Below, piece after piece: positions 16,641 through 25,714 of a DNA stretch of 64,000 nt. The notes under the pieces were generated by a model. The model was not told the origin of the DNA and made no database searches. It saw only the letters and a program-made list of their open reading frames with translations. The stretch lies in contig CAKTDF010000005.1 in NCBI GenBank assembly GCA_934541115.1, forward strand, positions 1-64,000, written 5' to 3'. Position 1 is the stretch's first letter, and every line of letters begins with the position of its first letter. Source of the stretch: an uncultured Eubacteriales bacterium (lineage in GTDB: Bacteria > Bacillota > Clostridia > Oscillospirales > Acutalibacteraceae). A program made the position numbers and the translations under genes.

Positions 16641-16796
16641 ACAGTATATGGGCACTACTTTAAACCAAACTAAAGTAGCAAAAGTTTTTTTGAAAATTTT
16701 TTGTCTGCCTATTTTGCGGCGGCAGAAAGCGGATATTTGAGGTATTGTTCAAAGTTAATAAAAGTATAAAAAACTTTCATAAATTCATTGTATAAA

Positions 16797-16857
16797 TGCA
16801 TAAATATGATAAAATTATTCAAAAACACTTGCATATTTATGCAAAATATGGTATATT
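16797..16857 (+). promoter_or_regulatory. argG promoter with ArgR-like operators
   Basis: TTGCAT (16829-16834), 17 bp, TATATT (16852-16857). A 16-bp palindrome TTGCATATTTATGCAA (16829-16844) covers the -35 box. A second related site TGCATAAATATGAT is at 16797-16810. Both resemble the ArgR box pattern (AT-rich, TGnAT...ATnCA), so arginine repression is likely. Confidence 0.55.
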
Positions 16858-16914
16858 AGCCACGTTGAATGAATAATCTTTCGCGGCTTTACAACCGCAG
16901 ACGGAGGTAACAAA

Positions 16915-18141
16915 ATGAAAAAGGAAAATATCAAAAAAATCGTTCTTGCCTATTCGGGCGGACTTGACACTTCAATAATCATCCCCTGGCTCAAAGAAAA
17001 CTACAACGACCCGGAGATCATAGCGGTATCCGGTAATGTTGGTCAGGCAGACGAACTTGAAGGTCTTGAAGAAAAGGCAATTAAAACCGGCGCGTCAAAG
17101 CTTTATGTTGAGGACATCACAAAGGAAATGCTTGAGGAATGTGTGTTCCCTTGCGTTCAGGCAGGCGCAAAGTATGAAGAGTATCTTCTCGGCACGGCGT
17201 TTGCCCGTCCGTTCATTGCAAAAAGGTTGGTTGAAATTGCAAAGGCAGAGGGCGCAGACGCAATTTGCCACGGCTGCACCGGCAAAGGCAATGACCAGGT
17301 TAGGTTTGAGGTAGCAATCAAGGCTCTTGCTCCCGATATGACTATCATAGCTCCGTGGCGTGAGTGGAGCATAAAGTCAAGGGAAGAGGAAATCGATTAT
17401 GCCGAAGCGCACAATGTACCTCTTAAAATCAACCGTGAGACCAACTATTCAAAAGATAAGAACATATGGCATCTTTCTCATGAAGGACTTGACCTTGAAG
17501 ATCCGGCAAACGAACCGCTTTATAACAAAGAGGGCTTTCTTGAAATGGGCGTTTCTCCCGAAATGGCACCGGACAAGCCGACCTATGTAAAAATTCACTT
17601 TGAAAAAGGCGTTCCCACTGCTATTGACGGTGAAGAGCTTGACGCCGTGGGAATCGTTCTCAAACTCAACGAGCTTGGCGGAAAGAATGGAATAGGATTG
17701 CTTGACATTGTTGAAAACCGTCTTGTCGGAATGAAATGCAGGGGCGTATATGAAACTCCGGGCGGTTCGATTCTTTATAAAGCTCATGAGGTTCTTGAAA
17801 CCCTTTGTCTTGACAAGGAGACAATGCATTACAAGGCTCTCGTTGCTCAGAAGCTCGGCGAAATCCTCTATAATGCTCAGTGGTTCTCTCCACTCACAAA
17901 GGCGATTCTCAGCTTTGTCAAGAGTACGCAGGAGACCGTTACCGGCGATGTAACTCTCAAGCTTTACAAAGGCAACATGATCAACGCCGGCGTGACTTCT
18001 CCGTATTCACTCTATGACCCGGAGATTGCAACCTTTGACGAGGACGATGTGTATAATCAGGCGGACGCAACAGGTTTTATCAACCTTTACGGCTTGCCGT
18101 CAAAGGTTTATGCAAAGATGAAAGAAAAGAACAATCTTTAA
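16915..18141 (+). CDS. argG: Argininosuccinate synthase
   Basis: A 408-residue enzyme joining citrulline and aspartate with ATP in arginine synthesis. The N-terminal ATP pyrophosphatase P-loop is [30 protein letters not shown] and the citrulline-binding block SREEEIDYA are also present, and the full length matches the type-1 family. GGAGGT precedes the ATG. argH, which usually follows, is absent; dapB on the opposite strand comes next. Regulation by ArgR is suggested by the operators at 16797-16857. Confidence 0.97.
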   Translation: MKKENIKKIVLAYSGGLDTSIIIPWLKENYNDPEIIAVSGNVGQADELEGLEEKAIKTGASKLYVEDITKEMLEECVFPCVQAGAKYEEYLLGTAFARPFIAKRLVEIAKAEGADAICHGCTGKGNDQVRFEVAIKALAPDMTIIAPWREWSIKSREEEIDYAEAHNVPLKINRETNYSKDKNIWHLSHEGLDLEDPANEPLYNKEGFLEMGVSPEMAPDKPTYVKIHFEKGVPTAIDGEELDAVGIVLKLNELGGKNGIGLLDIVENRLVGMKCRGVYETPGGSILYKAHEVLETLCLDKETMHYKALVAQKLGEILYNAQWFSPLTKAILSFVKSTQETVTGDVTLKLYKGNMINAGVTSPYSLYDPEIATFDEDDVYNQADATGFINLYGLPSKVYAKMKEKNNL

Positions 18142-18210
18142 GCGAATTTGATTCAGCCAAAAGCTTCAAATGTATAAAAGGGACAACTCCTATTTTATAT
18201 AGCCTATTGC

Positions 18211-18253
18211 ATAGCATGGCGCCGGCTTAAAACCGGCGTCGTGCTATTTTATT
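18211..18253. terminator. Terminator between convergent argG and dapB
   Basis: A 15-bp stem (18211-18225 with 18233-18247, two G-U pairs), a 7-nt loop, then TTTTATT on plus. It overlaps the dapB stop codon. Confidence 0.8.
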
Positions 18254-18984
18254 ATGTCTTCTGCGGAGTACAGCCCCGGTTCTTTTTTTTGAATATATTC
18301 CGCTGCTACAAGCGCGCCCCGTGCAAAAAGCAGACAGTCGTGCGCTTCATGGCGAATTGTTACGGTTTGGTCCGGCATGGAGAAGATGATCTCGTGTGAG
18401 CCTGCAGAGTTGCCGAGGCGCAGAGAATGAATGCAAAGCTCACGGTTGTTTCTTGCTCCCGCGTTCCTTTTGCCGACCGCTATGCAGAGTCCGGGTCTCA
18501 CCGACCGCAGACCATCGGCAATAAAGAGTGCCGTTCCGCTCGGCATATCGGTCTTTTTGTCATGGTGCTTTTCTATTATATCGATTTCGGATTCCGGAAA
18601 AGCCTTTGCAGCGATTTTTGCAACATGCAGCGTCAGCGAAACCCCGGGCGACATATTCGGAGAATAAAAAACAGGAATCTTTTTTGACGCACAGCAAATT
18701 ATGTTTTTTTCCTTTTCTGTATGACCGGTTGTTCCTATGATGAGCGGAGTTTTTGTTTTTACGGCATAAGAACACAGGACGGGTACGGCAAAGTGACTTG
18801 AAAAATCAATTATTACGTCTGCTTTTTCACTGCATTCAAAAATTCTTGAATAGCGGTTCTTTTCCTTTTCCGTTTCAAATGCAGGGTCAATGAGGGCGGC
18901 AGCAGTGTGTTCTTTTTCTTTTCCGATGCATAAAAAAAGGCTTTTTCCCATTCGTCCGTTTGCGCCGTTGATTGTGATTTTCAA
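18244..18984 (-). CDS. dapB: 4-hydroxy-tetrahydrodipicolinate reductase
   Basis: A 246-residue NAD(P)H-dependent reductase of lysine/diaminopimelate synthesis, needed for peptidoglycan. The N-terminal nucleotide site is KITINGANGRMGKSL; the substrate motif IIEKHHDKKTDMPSGTA gives the catalytic His pair and Lys. The start appears to be TTG at 18984, seven bases after AGGAGGTG, with no nearby ATG. dapA and other lysine genes are not in the window. It is divergent from secA with about 200 bp between. Confidence 0.95.
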   Translation of the reverse strand: MKITINGANGRMGKSLFLCIGKEKEHTAAALIDPAFETEKEKNRYSRIFECSEKADVIIDFSSHFAVPVLCSYAVKTKTPLIIGTTGHTEKEKNIICCASKKIPVFYSPNMSPGVSLTLHVAKIAAKAFPESEIDIIEKHHDKKTDMPSGTALFIADGLRSVRPGLCIAVGKRNAGARNNRELCIHSLRLGNSAGSHEIIFSMPDQTVTIRHEAHDCLLFARGALVAAEYIQKKEPGLYSAEDIIK

Positions 18985-19084
18985 GCTTTTTCACCTCCTT
19001 TGAAAAGTATATGATTCGATTTAAGTAAATATGAAAGCAAAAATTGATACAATTTTACCGTTGATATCTTTTTTTAAAAAAGTG

Positions 19085-19113
19085 ATGAAAATTTTTTTAT
19101 TGTGTGCTATAAT
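19085..19113 (+). promoter_or_regulatory. secA promoter
   Basis: ATGAAA (19085-19090), 17 bp, TATAAT (19108-19113), about 70 bp upstream of the start codon. Confidence 0.5.
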
Positions 19114-19181
19114 AAACGAAATATTGTTAAATTGCTAAAGTAGCCGCATTTTGCGGACAGTTTATTTATTGAGGTGAAACA

Positions 19182-21938
19182 ATGAGCTTTTTGAAAAAAC
19201 TTTTCGGCGATTACTCTTCAAAGGAAATCAAGAGAATCAAGCCGACTGTTCAGAAAATTCTCTCGCTTGAGGATGAGTATTCCGCTCTTTCCGACGCCGA
19301 GCTGCGCGCAAAGACCGCCGAATTCAAAGAAAGACTTTCAAAAGGAGAAACACTTGACGATATTCTTGCCGAGGCTTTTGCAACCTGCCGCGAGGCATCG
19401 TGGCGTGTACTCGGAATGAAGCACTTTCCCGTTCAGCTTGAGGGCGGCATAGTTTTGCATCAGGGAAGAATTGCCGAAATGAAAACCGGTGAGGGCAAGA
19501 CCCTTGTTGCAACTCTTCCGGCATATCTTAATGCACTCTCCGGAAAAGGTGTTCACATCGTTACCGTCAATGACTATCTTGCACGCCGCGACAGCGAATG
19601 GATGGGCAAGGTTTACCGTTTTCTCGGTCTGACCGTCGGACTTATTGTCAACGGACTTGATACGGAAGAACGCCGCGCCGCATATGCCGCAGACATTACC
19701 TACGGCACGAACAATGAAATGGGCTTTGATTATCTTCGCGATAACATGGTTCAGTATATCGAAGAAAAGGTTCAGCGCGGTCATAATTACGCCATTGTCG
19801 ATGAGGTTGACTCGATTCTTATTGATGAAGCGAGAACTCCGCTTATCATTTCCGGTATGGGCAGCCAGTCCTCCGAGCTTTATACTCTTGCCAATGATTT
19901 TGTAAAACGTCTCAAATGTTTGCGTATTCCGGAGACGGACTCAAAGATGAACCTTGAGGAAATTGCCGAGGAGCAGGGCGCGGACTATGTTGTTGACGAA
20001 AAGGGCAAGATCGCATCGCTGACAAAAAGCGGTATTGCCAAGGCGGAAAAGTATTTCAACATTGAAAATCTTACCGATCCGGATAACCTCACGCTTTCTC
20101 ACCATCTCAACATTGCCATTAAGGCATGGGGAATCATGAAACGCGATGTTGACTATGTTGTTAAAGACGGACAGGTTCTCATCGTTGACGAGTTTACCGG
20201 ACGTATCATGATAGGACGCCGCTACAATGAGGGTCTGCACCAGGCTATCGAAGCAAAAGAGGGCGTAAAAATTGCTAAGGAAAACAAGACTCTCGCAACA
20301 ATCACTTTCCAGAATTACTTCCGTCTTTATGAAAAGCTTTCCGGTATGACAGGTACCGCGATGACGGAGGTCCAGGAATTCAGAGAGATATATTCCCTTG
20401 ACGCGGTTGAAGTGCCGACCAACAAGCCGGTTCAGCGTGTTGACCGCGACGACGTGATCTATCAGACCGAACAGTTCAAATTCAACGCGATTATTGAACA
20501 GATCATTGCCTGCCACGAAAAGGGACAGCCTGTTCTTGTCGGTACGGTTTCAATTGACAAGAGCGAAAGGCTTTCCGCCGCACTTAAAAAGCGCGGAATC
20601 AAGCACAACGTTCTCAATGCAAAGCATCACGAAAAAGAAGCTGAGATCATTGCCCAGGCAGGTAAGCTCGGTGCCGTTACCATTGCGACCAACATGGCAG
20701 GACGCGGTACCGACATCATGCTCGGTGGTAACGCCGAGTTCCTCGCAAAGAGCGAGATGCGCCGCCGCGAGTATCCCGAGGAGCTGATTTCAGAGGCTAC
20801 CGGTTTTGGAGAAACGGACGATGAGGACATTCTTGAGGCACGCGAAACGTTCAAGAAACTTGAAAAAATGTATAAGGAAGAAATTTCGGAAGAGGCAGAC
20901 GAGGTCAGAAAAGCCGGCGGTCTTTATATCATCGGTACGGAACGCCACGAGTCAAGACGAATTGACAATCAGCTGCGTGGACGTTCCGGTCGTCAGGGAG
21001 ACCCGGGCGAGAGCCGTTTTTATCTTTCCATGCAGGACGATCTGCTGCGCCTTTTCGGCGGCGACAGAATGATGAGCATCATGAAGAGTCTGCCGGTTGA
21101 CGATGATATGCCGATTGAAGTCGGTCTGCTCTCAAAGCAGGTTGAAGCGGCTCAGCGCAAGGTGGAGGGCAACAACTTTGCCGTTCGCCGTCATGTTCTT
21201 GCATTTGACGATGTTATGAACCGTCAGCGTACCGTTATCTACGGTCAGCGCGATATGGTTCTCAAGGGCGAGGACATGAAGCCCGTTATTTCAAAAATGA
21301 TTGACGAGTCGATTGAAGACACGGTTGCTTTCCTCTGTCCTGCACATACGCCTAAAAACGAGTGGAGCCTTGCGTCGCTACGCGAAAAGTATCTCGGTTG
21401 GCTGACAACGGAGGACGATTTTGTTGACGGCGGCGAATCTGCCGATGAAATTTGCGAAACGCTTAAAAGCCGTGCTCATGCCCTGCACGAAAAACGCGAA
21501 CAGGAGTTCGGTGCAGAGTTTATGCGTGAAATTGAACGCGCAATGCTGCTTCGTTGCGTTGACCTCAAGTGGATGGATCACATTGACGCAGTTGATGAGC
21601 TGAAAAAGGGAATCAATCTCGTTGCCTACGGTCAGAAAGACCCGATTGTTGCTTTCCGTGAGGAAACGGCAGATATGTTTGACGCGATGGTTGCCTCAAT
21701 TCGTGAAGACACGGTGAAAATCGTTCTTTCCGCAAAGTTCAGAACCGATGAGGAAGTCAAGCGCGAGCAGGTTGCAAAAGTAACCGGCGCGTCCGGCTCG
21801 GGCGATGGCAGCGAAAAGAATAAAACCGTTCGCAAGTCAAAGAGTGAAAAAATCGGCGTGAACGATCCTTGTCCCTGCGGCAGCGGCAAAAAGTATAAAA
21901 AGTGCTGCGGCAGACCCGGCGTTAAAAAGGAACAGTAA
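19182..21938 (+). CDS. secA: Preprotein translocase ATPase SecA
   Basis: A 918-residue motor of the Sec export machine. Walker A is [18 protein letters not shown], Walker B/DEAD is [17 protein letters not shown], the preprotein cross-linking domain occupies about 225-370, and motif VI is [18 protein letters not shown]. The extreme C-terminus carries the zinc-binding SEC-C tail [19 protein letters not shown], which contacts SecB-like partners or lipids. GAGGTG precedes the ATG. Only one secA is seen. It is a single-gene unit with its own promoter. Confidence 0.98.
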   Translation: MSFLKKLFGDYSSKEIKRIKPTVQKILSLEDEYSALSDAELRAKTAEFKERLSKGETLDDILAEAFATCREASWRVLGMKHFPVQLEGGIVLHQGRIAEMKTGEGKTLVATLPAYLNALSGKGVHIVTVNDYLARRDSEWMGKVYRFLGLTVGLIVNGLDTEERRAAYAADITYGTNNEMGFDYLRDNMVQYIEEKVQRGHNYAIVDEVDSILIDEARTPLIISGMGSQSSELYTLANDFVKRLKCLRIPETDSKMNLEEIAEEQGADYVVDEKGKIASLTKSGIAKAEKYFNIENLTDPDNLTLSHHLNIAIKAWGIMKRDVDYVVKDGQVLIVDEFTGRIMIGRRYNEGLHQAIEAKEGVKIAKENKTLATITFQNYFRLYEKLSGMTGTAMTEVQEFREIYSLDAVEVPTNKPVQRVDRDDVIYQTEQFKFNAIIEQIIACHEKGQPVLVGTVSIDKSERLSAALKKRGIKHNVLNAKHHEKEAEIIAQAGKLGAVTIATNMAGRGTDIMLGGNAEFLAKSEMRRREYPEELISEATGFGETDDEDILEARETFKKLEKMYKEEISEEADEVRKAGGLYIIGTERHESRRIDNQLRGRSGRQGDPGESRFYLSMQDDLLRLFGGDRMMSIMKSLPVDDDMPIEVGLLSKQVEAAQRKVEGNNFAVRRHVLAFDDVMNRQRTVIYGQRDMVLKGEDMKPVISKMIDESIEDTVAFLCPAHTPKNEWSLASLREKYLGWLTTEDDFVDGGESADEICETLKSRAHALHEKREQEFGAEFMREIERAMLLRCVDLKWMDHIDAVDELKKGINLVAYGQKDPIVAFREETADMFDAMVASIREDTVKIVLSAKFRTDEEVKREQVAKVTGASGSGDGSEKNKTVRKSKSEKIGVNDPCPCGSGKKYKKCCGRPGVKKEQ

Positions 21939-21946
21939 ATTATAAT

Positions 21947-21985
21947 AACACGGCTTTCACCGTTGATGGTGGTAGCCGTGTTTGT
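21947..21985 (+). terminator. Terminator after secA
   Basis: AACACGGCT (21947-21955) pairs perfectly with AGCCGTGTT (21974-21982), with a nested CACCG/GGTG stem in the loop. The T-run is weak. Confidence 0.55.
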
Positions 21986-21999
21986 GCTTGCAATGAAAG

Positions 22000-22156
22000 G
22001 GTCTGTCGCACTTATATGCAGAAAACATTTTTTAAAGGGTAAAATAGCGCTAAAAAGAAAAGCTATAATTCACAAGACATCTTTTTGATGACAGCGTGAG
22101 CTATAGCTTTTTTATTTTGTTTTTACTCTTTGCTCTGCGCTAAAAAGCGACAGACC
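22000..22156. repeat. 157-bp inverted-repeat (MITE-like) element with hairpin core
   Basis: The ends are perfect 10-bp inverted repeats, GGTCTGTCGC (22000-22009) and GCGACAGACC (22147-22156), with weaker similarity extending about 13 bp inward. GCGCTAAAAAG occurs directly at 22047-22057 and 22137-22147. The core is a 16-bp hairpin with one mismatch, arms beginning at 22058 and ending near 22113, followed by T-runs on both strands. That core can act as a bidirectional terminator for secA and for the gene at 22184. There is no coding capacity, and a target-site duplication is not obvious. Confidence 0.55.
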
Positions 22157-22183
22157 GCGATATTATAAATCCTTATCGGTAGG

Positions 22184-22888
22184 TTAAATTGAAAAATTCG
22201 GTACTTCTTTAGAATTTTGTGAATTTTTCAAATTGAATGCGAACACAGCCGAAATGGCAATGACGGCAAAGCAGAAGATGAGGTAGAACCAATAAGCAGC
22301 CCGTATTTTGATTTCAAAAAAGATGCCGCCATCGCTGGCTTCCGAGTTTATTGAGGCATAAATTATTATGTACAGCACAAAATTATAAACCGCCGCAACG
22401 AGATTGCCGTAAAGCCATGTCTTTTTGTAGCCTTTTCCGATGAATATCGGAAGTGCTGTCATAATCAGAGCCGCAATAAAAAGAACTGTGCCGAATCTGA
22501 TGGCTGCTATGGCAAGTCCATATGCGGACTCATCTGAATCAAGATTTTGCGCAACCTTCATTATATCGATGAAAGTTCCCGTGTCTTCGCTTACCCATGT
22601 TGTAAGTTGAACCATGTCTCTTGATCCGACGATAAGGGTCAAAATAATGAGAACGATTGTTGAAATAAAGAACATTTTTGAGTTGCCGAGAGCGTTGAAT
22701 GAAGTTTTCAGACTTCCCAAAAGGTCATTGCCGGGTACACCCGGCTTTGCGGTGGGTATAAAAGTCGGCTTTGCTGACGGTGCGGCAGACGGAGCGGAAG
22801 CGGCGGTTGTTTCAGCTTTTTTTCCGCAACCGGGACAGAAAGCTGAACCTGCCGGAATTTCACTTCCGCAGTGTGGACAGAATGCCAT
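22184..22888 (-). CDS. Zinc-ribbon membrane protein of unknown function
   Basis: A 234-residue protein. The N-terminal double CxxC zinc ribbon reads FCPHCGSEIPAGSAFCPGCG. An Ala/Pro/Ser linker (about 28-55) follows, then four hydrophobic helices at about 73-88, 125-145, 165-185 and 210-225. This layout is common in Firmicutes zinc-ribbon membrane proteins with no assigned job. AAGGAGG precedes the ATG. It stands alone between the inverted-repeat element and luxS. Confidence 0.75.
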   Translation of the reverse strand: MAFCPHCGSEIPAGSAFCPGCGKKAETTAASAPSAAPSAKPTFIPTAKPGVPGNDLLGSLKTSFNALGNSKMFFISTIVLIILTLIVGSRDMVQLTTWVSEDTGTFIDIMKVAQNLDSDESAYGLAIAAIRFGTVLFIAALIMTALPIFIGKGYKKTWLYGNLVAAVYNFVLYIIIYASINSEASDGGIFFEIKIRAAYWFYLIFCFAVIAISAVFAFNLKNSQNSKEVPNFSI

Positions 22889-23078
22889 GTTTTTTTCCTC
22901 CTTGTGTTTTAAAATTTAAGTAACCACTGCTCAACTGACAAGTACGCATTTATATGTAAATATTTACGTTTTCAATCAACAGGCGGTTGCTAAAATAGGT
23001 GGCATAATTATACAACACATTGACTTAAATTTCAATAGGAATTATCAATTTAAAAAATATTGTGCAGTATTGCCTTGA

Positions 23079-23543
23079 TTATTTTGTCGGATAAACAAGC
23101 TTTTCCACTGTCCAGCTTTTCAGAACGTCAATCATTGCAGCGGCTTCTTTTTTTGCTCCGGCGAGGTCATGGTCGCGCCAGTTTCCGCACTCCTTTTCAC
23201 TCACGCCGGGCACTTCTCCCTCAAAAGCGGCGCAGAAAGCAAAAGCGTTTTGCAAAAGCCGTATCACCTGATCCGGTGTTACGCTGTCGCGCACAATGAA
23301 GTAAAAGCCGGTGCGGCACCCCATTGGTCCGAAGTAAACCACGCGGTCCGAAAACTCGCTGTTTCGCGTATATGTTGCAATGAGGTGCTCAAGGGTGTGG
23401 ATCGCTCCGTTTTCCATTACGGGTTCCTTGTTCGGCAGGCGCATACGAATGTCATATGTTACGCAGTCGCCGTCAACGCGCGAGGTGTAAAGACCTTTTG
23501 GCAAAATTGTGTGATCAATGGTGAAGCTTGCAATCTTTTTCAT
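23079..23543 (-). CDS. luxS: S-ribosylhomocysteine lyase
   Basis: A 154-residue metalloenzyme that splits S-ribosylhomocysteine into homocysteine and DPD, the autoinducer-2 precursor, in the activated methyl cycle. The metal site is complete: H49 and H53 in HTLEHL and C119 in SEKECGNW. The catalytic Cys is C76 in FGPMGCRTGFY. An AAAGGA site lies before the ATG. It follows recG by 41 nt on the same strand and is probably the last gene of that operon. The partner nucleosidase (mtnN/pfs) is not in the window. Confidence 0.96.
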   Translation of the reverse strand: MKKIASFTIDHTILPKGLYTSRVDGDCVTYDIRMRLPNKEPVMENGAIHTLEHLIATYTRNSEFSDRVVYFGPMGCRTGFYFIVRDSVTPDQVIRLLQNAFAFCAAFEGEVPGVSEKECGNWRDHDLAGAKKEAAAMIDVLKSWTVEKLVYPTK

Positions 23544-23584
23544 TTTTTTTGCATTCCTTTCGGTATATGTTTTTATTGTGTTAA

Positions 23585-25621
23585 TCAGTTCAGAGCATTC
23601 TGACCGGCTCTTTTGAAAAGGCGGTCAATGCTGTCTTTGAGATATTTATGTTCTGCATTTTCAAAAAGCGGATCCGAATCAAAAATCATTTGCGCTGCCT
23701 GCTTTGTCTGGTTCAGCGTTACCATATCATCAAGCATACCGGCGATCCTCAGCTCCGGCAGACCGTGCTGACGTGAACCGAAAAAATCGCCAGGACCGCG
23801 CAAACGCAGATCCTCGTCAGCTATTTTGAATCCGTCTGTTGTTTTGCACATGATCTGCAACCGCTTTTTGGCTGTTTCGCCTTCGGCGTCGCTGATGAGT
23901 ATGCAGCTTGATTGAGCGGAACCTCTGCCGACTCTGCCGCGCAGCTGATGCAGAGTTGAAAGTCCGAACCGTTCGGCGTTTTCAATAACCATGATGGCGG
24001 CGTTCGGAACATCAATGCCCACTTCAATTACCGTTGTTGAAACAAGCAGCTGTGTTTCTCCGCTTTCAAAGGATTTCATCACTTTGTTTTTTTCTTTCGG
24101 TTTCATCTTTCCGTGCAAAAGCCCGACACGATATGAGGAAAACTCTTTTTTGGAAAGACTTTCGGCGTATTTTGCAGCGGAGACAAGCTCGCTTTCATTC
24201 TCCTCGACCAAGGGACAGACTATGTATGCCTGTAATCCGGCGTCAAGGTGCTTTCTGATGAAAGCGTATATTCGTTCTCTGTATGATGAATCAACAAAAT
24301 ATGTTTTTATCTTCCGTCTGCCCGCCGGCAGCTCATCAATTACAGAAATGTCAAGGTCGCCGTAAATTATCAGTGAAAGCGTACGGGGAATCGGCGTTGC
24401 GGACATAACAAGAACGTGGACGCTTTTGCCTTTTTGACTCAGCGATCCGCGTTGACGCACGCCGAAACGGTGCTGCTCGTCCGTGACGACCAGACCGAGC
24501 GAGGAAAAAACGGTGTCGTTCGTGAGAATCGCATGAGTACCGATGATTATGTCCGTTTCTCCCTTTGCGAGCTTTTCTTTTGCCTCGCGCTTTTCCTTTG
24601 CCGATGAAGAGCCTGTCAAAAGCGAAAGGCGGATATCGCCAGGCAGCATTTTTGAAAGCGTTTTGAAGTGCTGAACGGCGAGGACTTCCGTGGGTGCCAT
24701 CAATGCAGACTGAAATCCGCTTTTTGCCGCGGAATACATCAGCGCCGCGGCTACCACCGTTTTGCCGGAACCAACGTCGCCCTGCAGCAGCCGGTTCATG
24801 GGAACGCCGCTTTTCATGTCTTTCACACAGTCCGAAACGGCTCTTTTTTGTGCTCCTGTCAATGTGAACGGCAGAGAGTCAATGAATTCTTCTGTTCTGT
24901 TGTTTATGATTATATCGGTTTTTTCTTTGTTCTTTTTTCTCAGCGCGAGCATACCTGTCTGAAGTACAAGCAGCTCTTCAAAAATTAGCCTTTTGCGTGC
25001 AATTTCCGCGTCTTTGAAACAGGAGGGGAAATGAATGTTCCTCAAGGCAAACTGTTCGTGGCAGAGGTTGAACCTGCGTCTGACCGAATCCGGGAGCGGG
25101 TCCGGTCTTTCTTCCTTGTAATAGAGCGCCAAAGCGTTTTTGACGGCATTTTCAACAGTTTTGTTTGAAAGTGCGGCAGTAAGCGGATATACCGGTCGCA
25201 AAAGAACAGGCGAGTTTGGCTGCTCAATCATCGGATTTGTCATTTCAAAGTCGCCGCGATTATATGTAACCTTTCCGAGAAAGAGGAACTCTTTGCCCTC
25301 TTCAAGACGTTCGGCAAGAAAGCGGTTGTTGAAAATTGTGAGATGCAGCACGTCCTCTCCGTCGGTAAGAACGGTTTTGAAAACCGTCATTCCCTGTCGT
25401 ATCTGTGCCTTTGAAACGCGGCAGCCGACTGTGGCTTTTACACAGGCGGTCTCGCCGCTTTTTAGCTCTTTTATTGCGCAGGGAGAGCTGAAATCAAGAT
25501 ATGAACGCGGAAAGAGGTGAACAAGGTCAAAGAGCGTGCGGACGTCGAGCTTTGAAAAAAGCGCGGCGCGTTTTTCGCCCACACCCTTGACGTATTGAAC
25601 GCTCATCGAGTAGCTATCCAT
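23585..25621 (-). CDS. recG: ATP-dependent DNA helicase RecG
   Basis: A 678-residue fork-reversal helicase of usual length. The N-terminal wedge/OB domain covers about 1-230. Walker A is LLQGDVGSGKTVVAAAL, the DExH box is VVTDEQHRFGVRQRGSL, and motif VI is QLRGRVGRGSAQSSC. It acts on stalled replication forks and Holliday junctions. The ATG at 25621 has a strong AAAGGAGG site. The fakA-like gene ends 93 bp upstream; fakA-recG adjacency is common in Firmicutes, while luxS downstream is less usual. Confidence 0.96.
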   Translation of the reverse strand: MDSYSMSVQYVKGVGEKRAALFSKLDVRTLFDLVHLFPRSYLDFSSPCAIKELKSGETACVKATVGCRVSKAQIRQGMTVFKTVLTDGEDVLHLTIFNNRFLAERLEEGKEFLFLGKVTYNRGDFEMTNPMIEQPNSPVLLRPVYPLTAALSNKTVENAVKNALALYYKEERPDPLPDSVRRRFNLCHEQFALRNIHFPSCFKDAEIARKRLIFEELLVLQTGMLALRKKNKEKTDIIINNRTEEFIDSLPFTLTGAQKRAVSDCVKDMKSGVPMNRLLQGDVGSGKTVVAAALMYSAAKSGFQSALMAPTEVLAVQHFKTLSKMLPGDIRLSLLTGSSSAKEKREAKEKLAKGETDIIIGTHAILTNDTVFSSLGLVVTDEQHRFGVRQRGSLSQKGKSVHVLVMSATPIPRTLSLIIYGDLDISVIDELPAGRRKIKTYFVDSSYRERIYAFIRKHLDAGLQAYIVCPLVEENESELVSAAKYAESLSKKEFSSYRVGLLHGKMKPKEKNKVMKSFESGETQLLVSTTVIEVGIDVPNAAIMVIENAERFGLSTLHQLRGRVGRGSAQSSCILISDAEGETAKKRLQIMCKTTDGFKIADEDLRLRGPGDFFGSRQHGLPELRIAGMLDDMVTLNQTKQAAQMIFDSDPLFENAEHKYLKDSIDRLFKRAGQNALN

Positions 25622-25645
25622 GTTTTCAACCTCCTTTGTAACCGA

Positions 25646-25714
25646 TTATAAACCGACGGGCACGAATCTGACGGCGTATTTGCGCTCCCACTCAACCGTT
25701 GCTTTTTCAGGCAA
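25646..25714 (-). pseudogene. Possible remnant of the FakA C-terminal domain
   Basis: Immediately beyond the TGA (25717-25715) the same frame runs for 22 codons to a TAA (25648-25646) just before the recG ribosome binding site. It reads ...ATVEWERKYAVRFVPVGL, like the 'KYG-V-V--G-GL' opening of FakA C-terminal domains. It may be a decay scar or readthrough; chance is not excluded. Confidence 0.3.

Larger units (their letters stand above)
16364..16796. other. Intergenic region with a candidate minus-strand RNA
   Basis: About 430 bp without a gene between the response regulator and the argG control region. It holds a strong minus-strand terminator (16515-16553), a purine-rich tract (16562-16600) and a perfect 8-bp inverted repeat, CTACTTTA (16655-16662) with TAAAGTAG (16671-16678). 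Confidence 0.6.
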
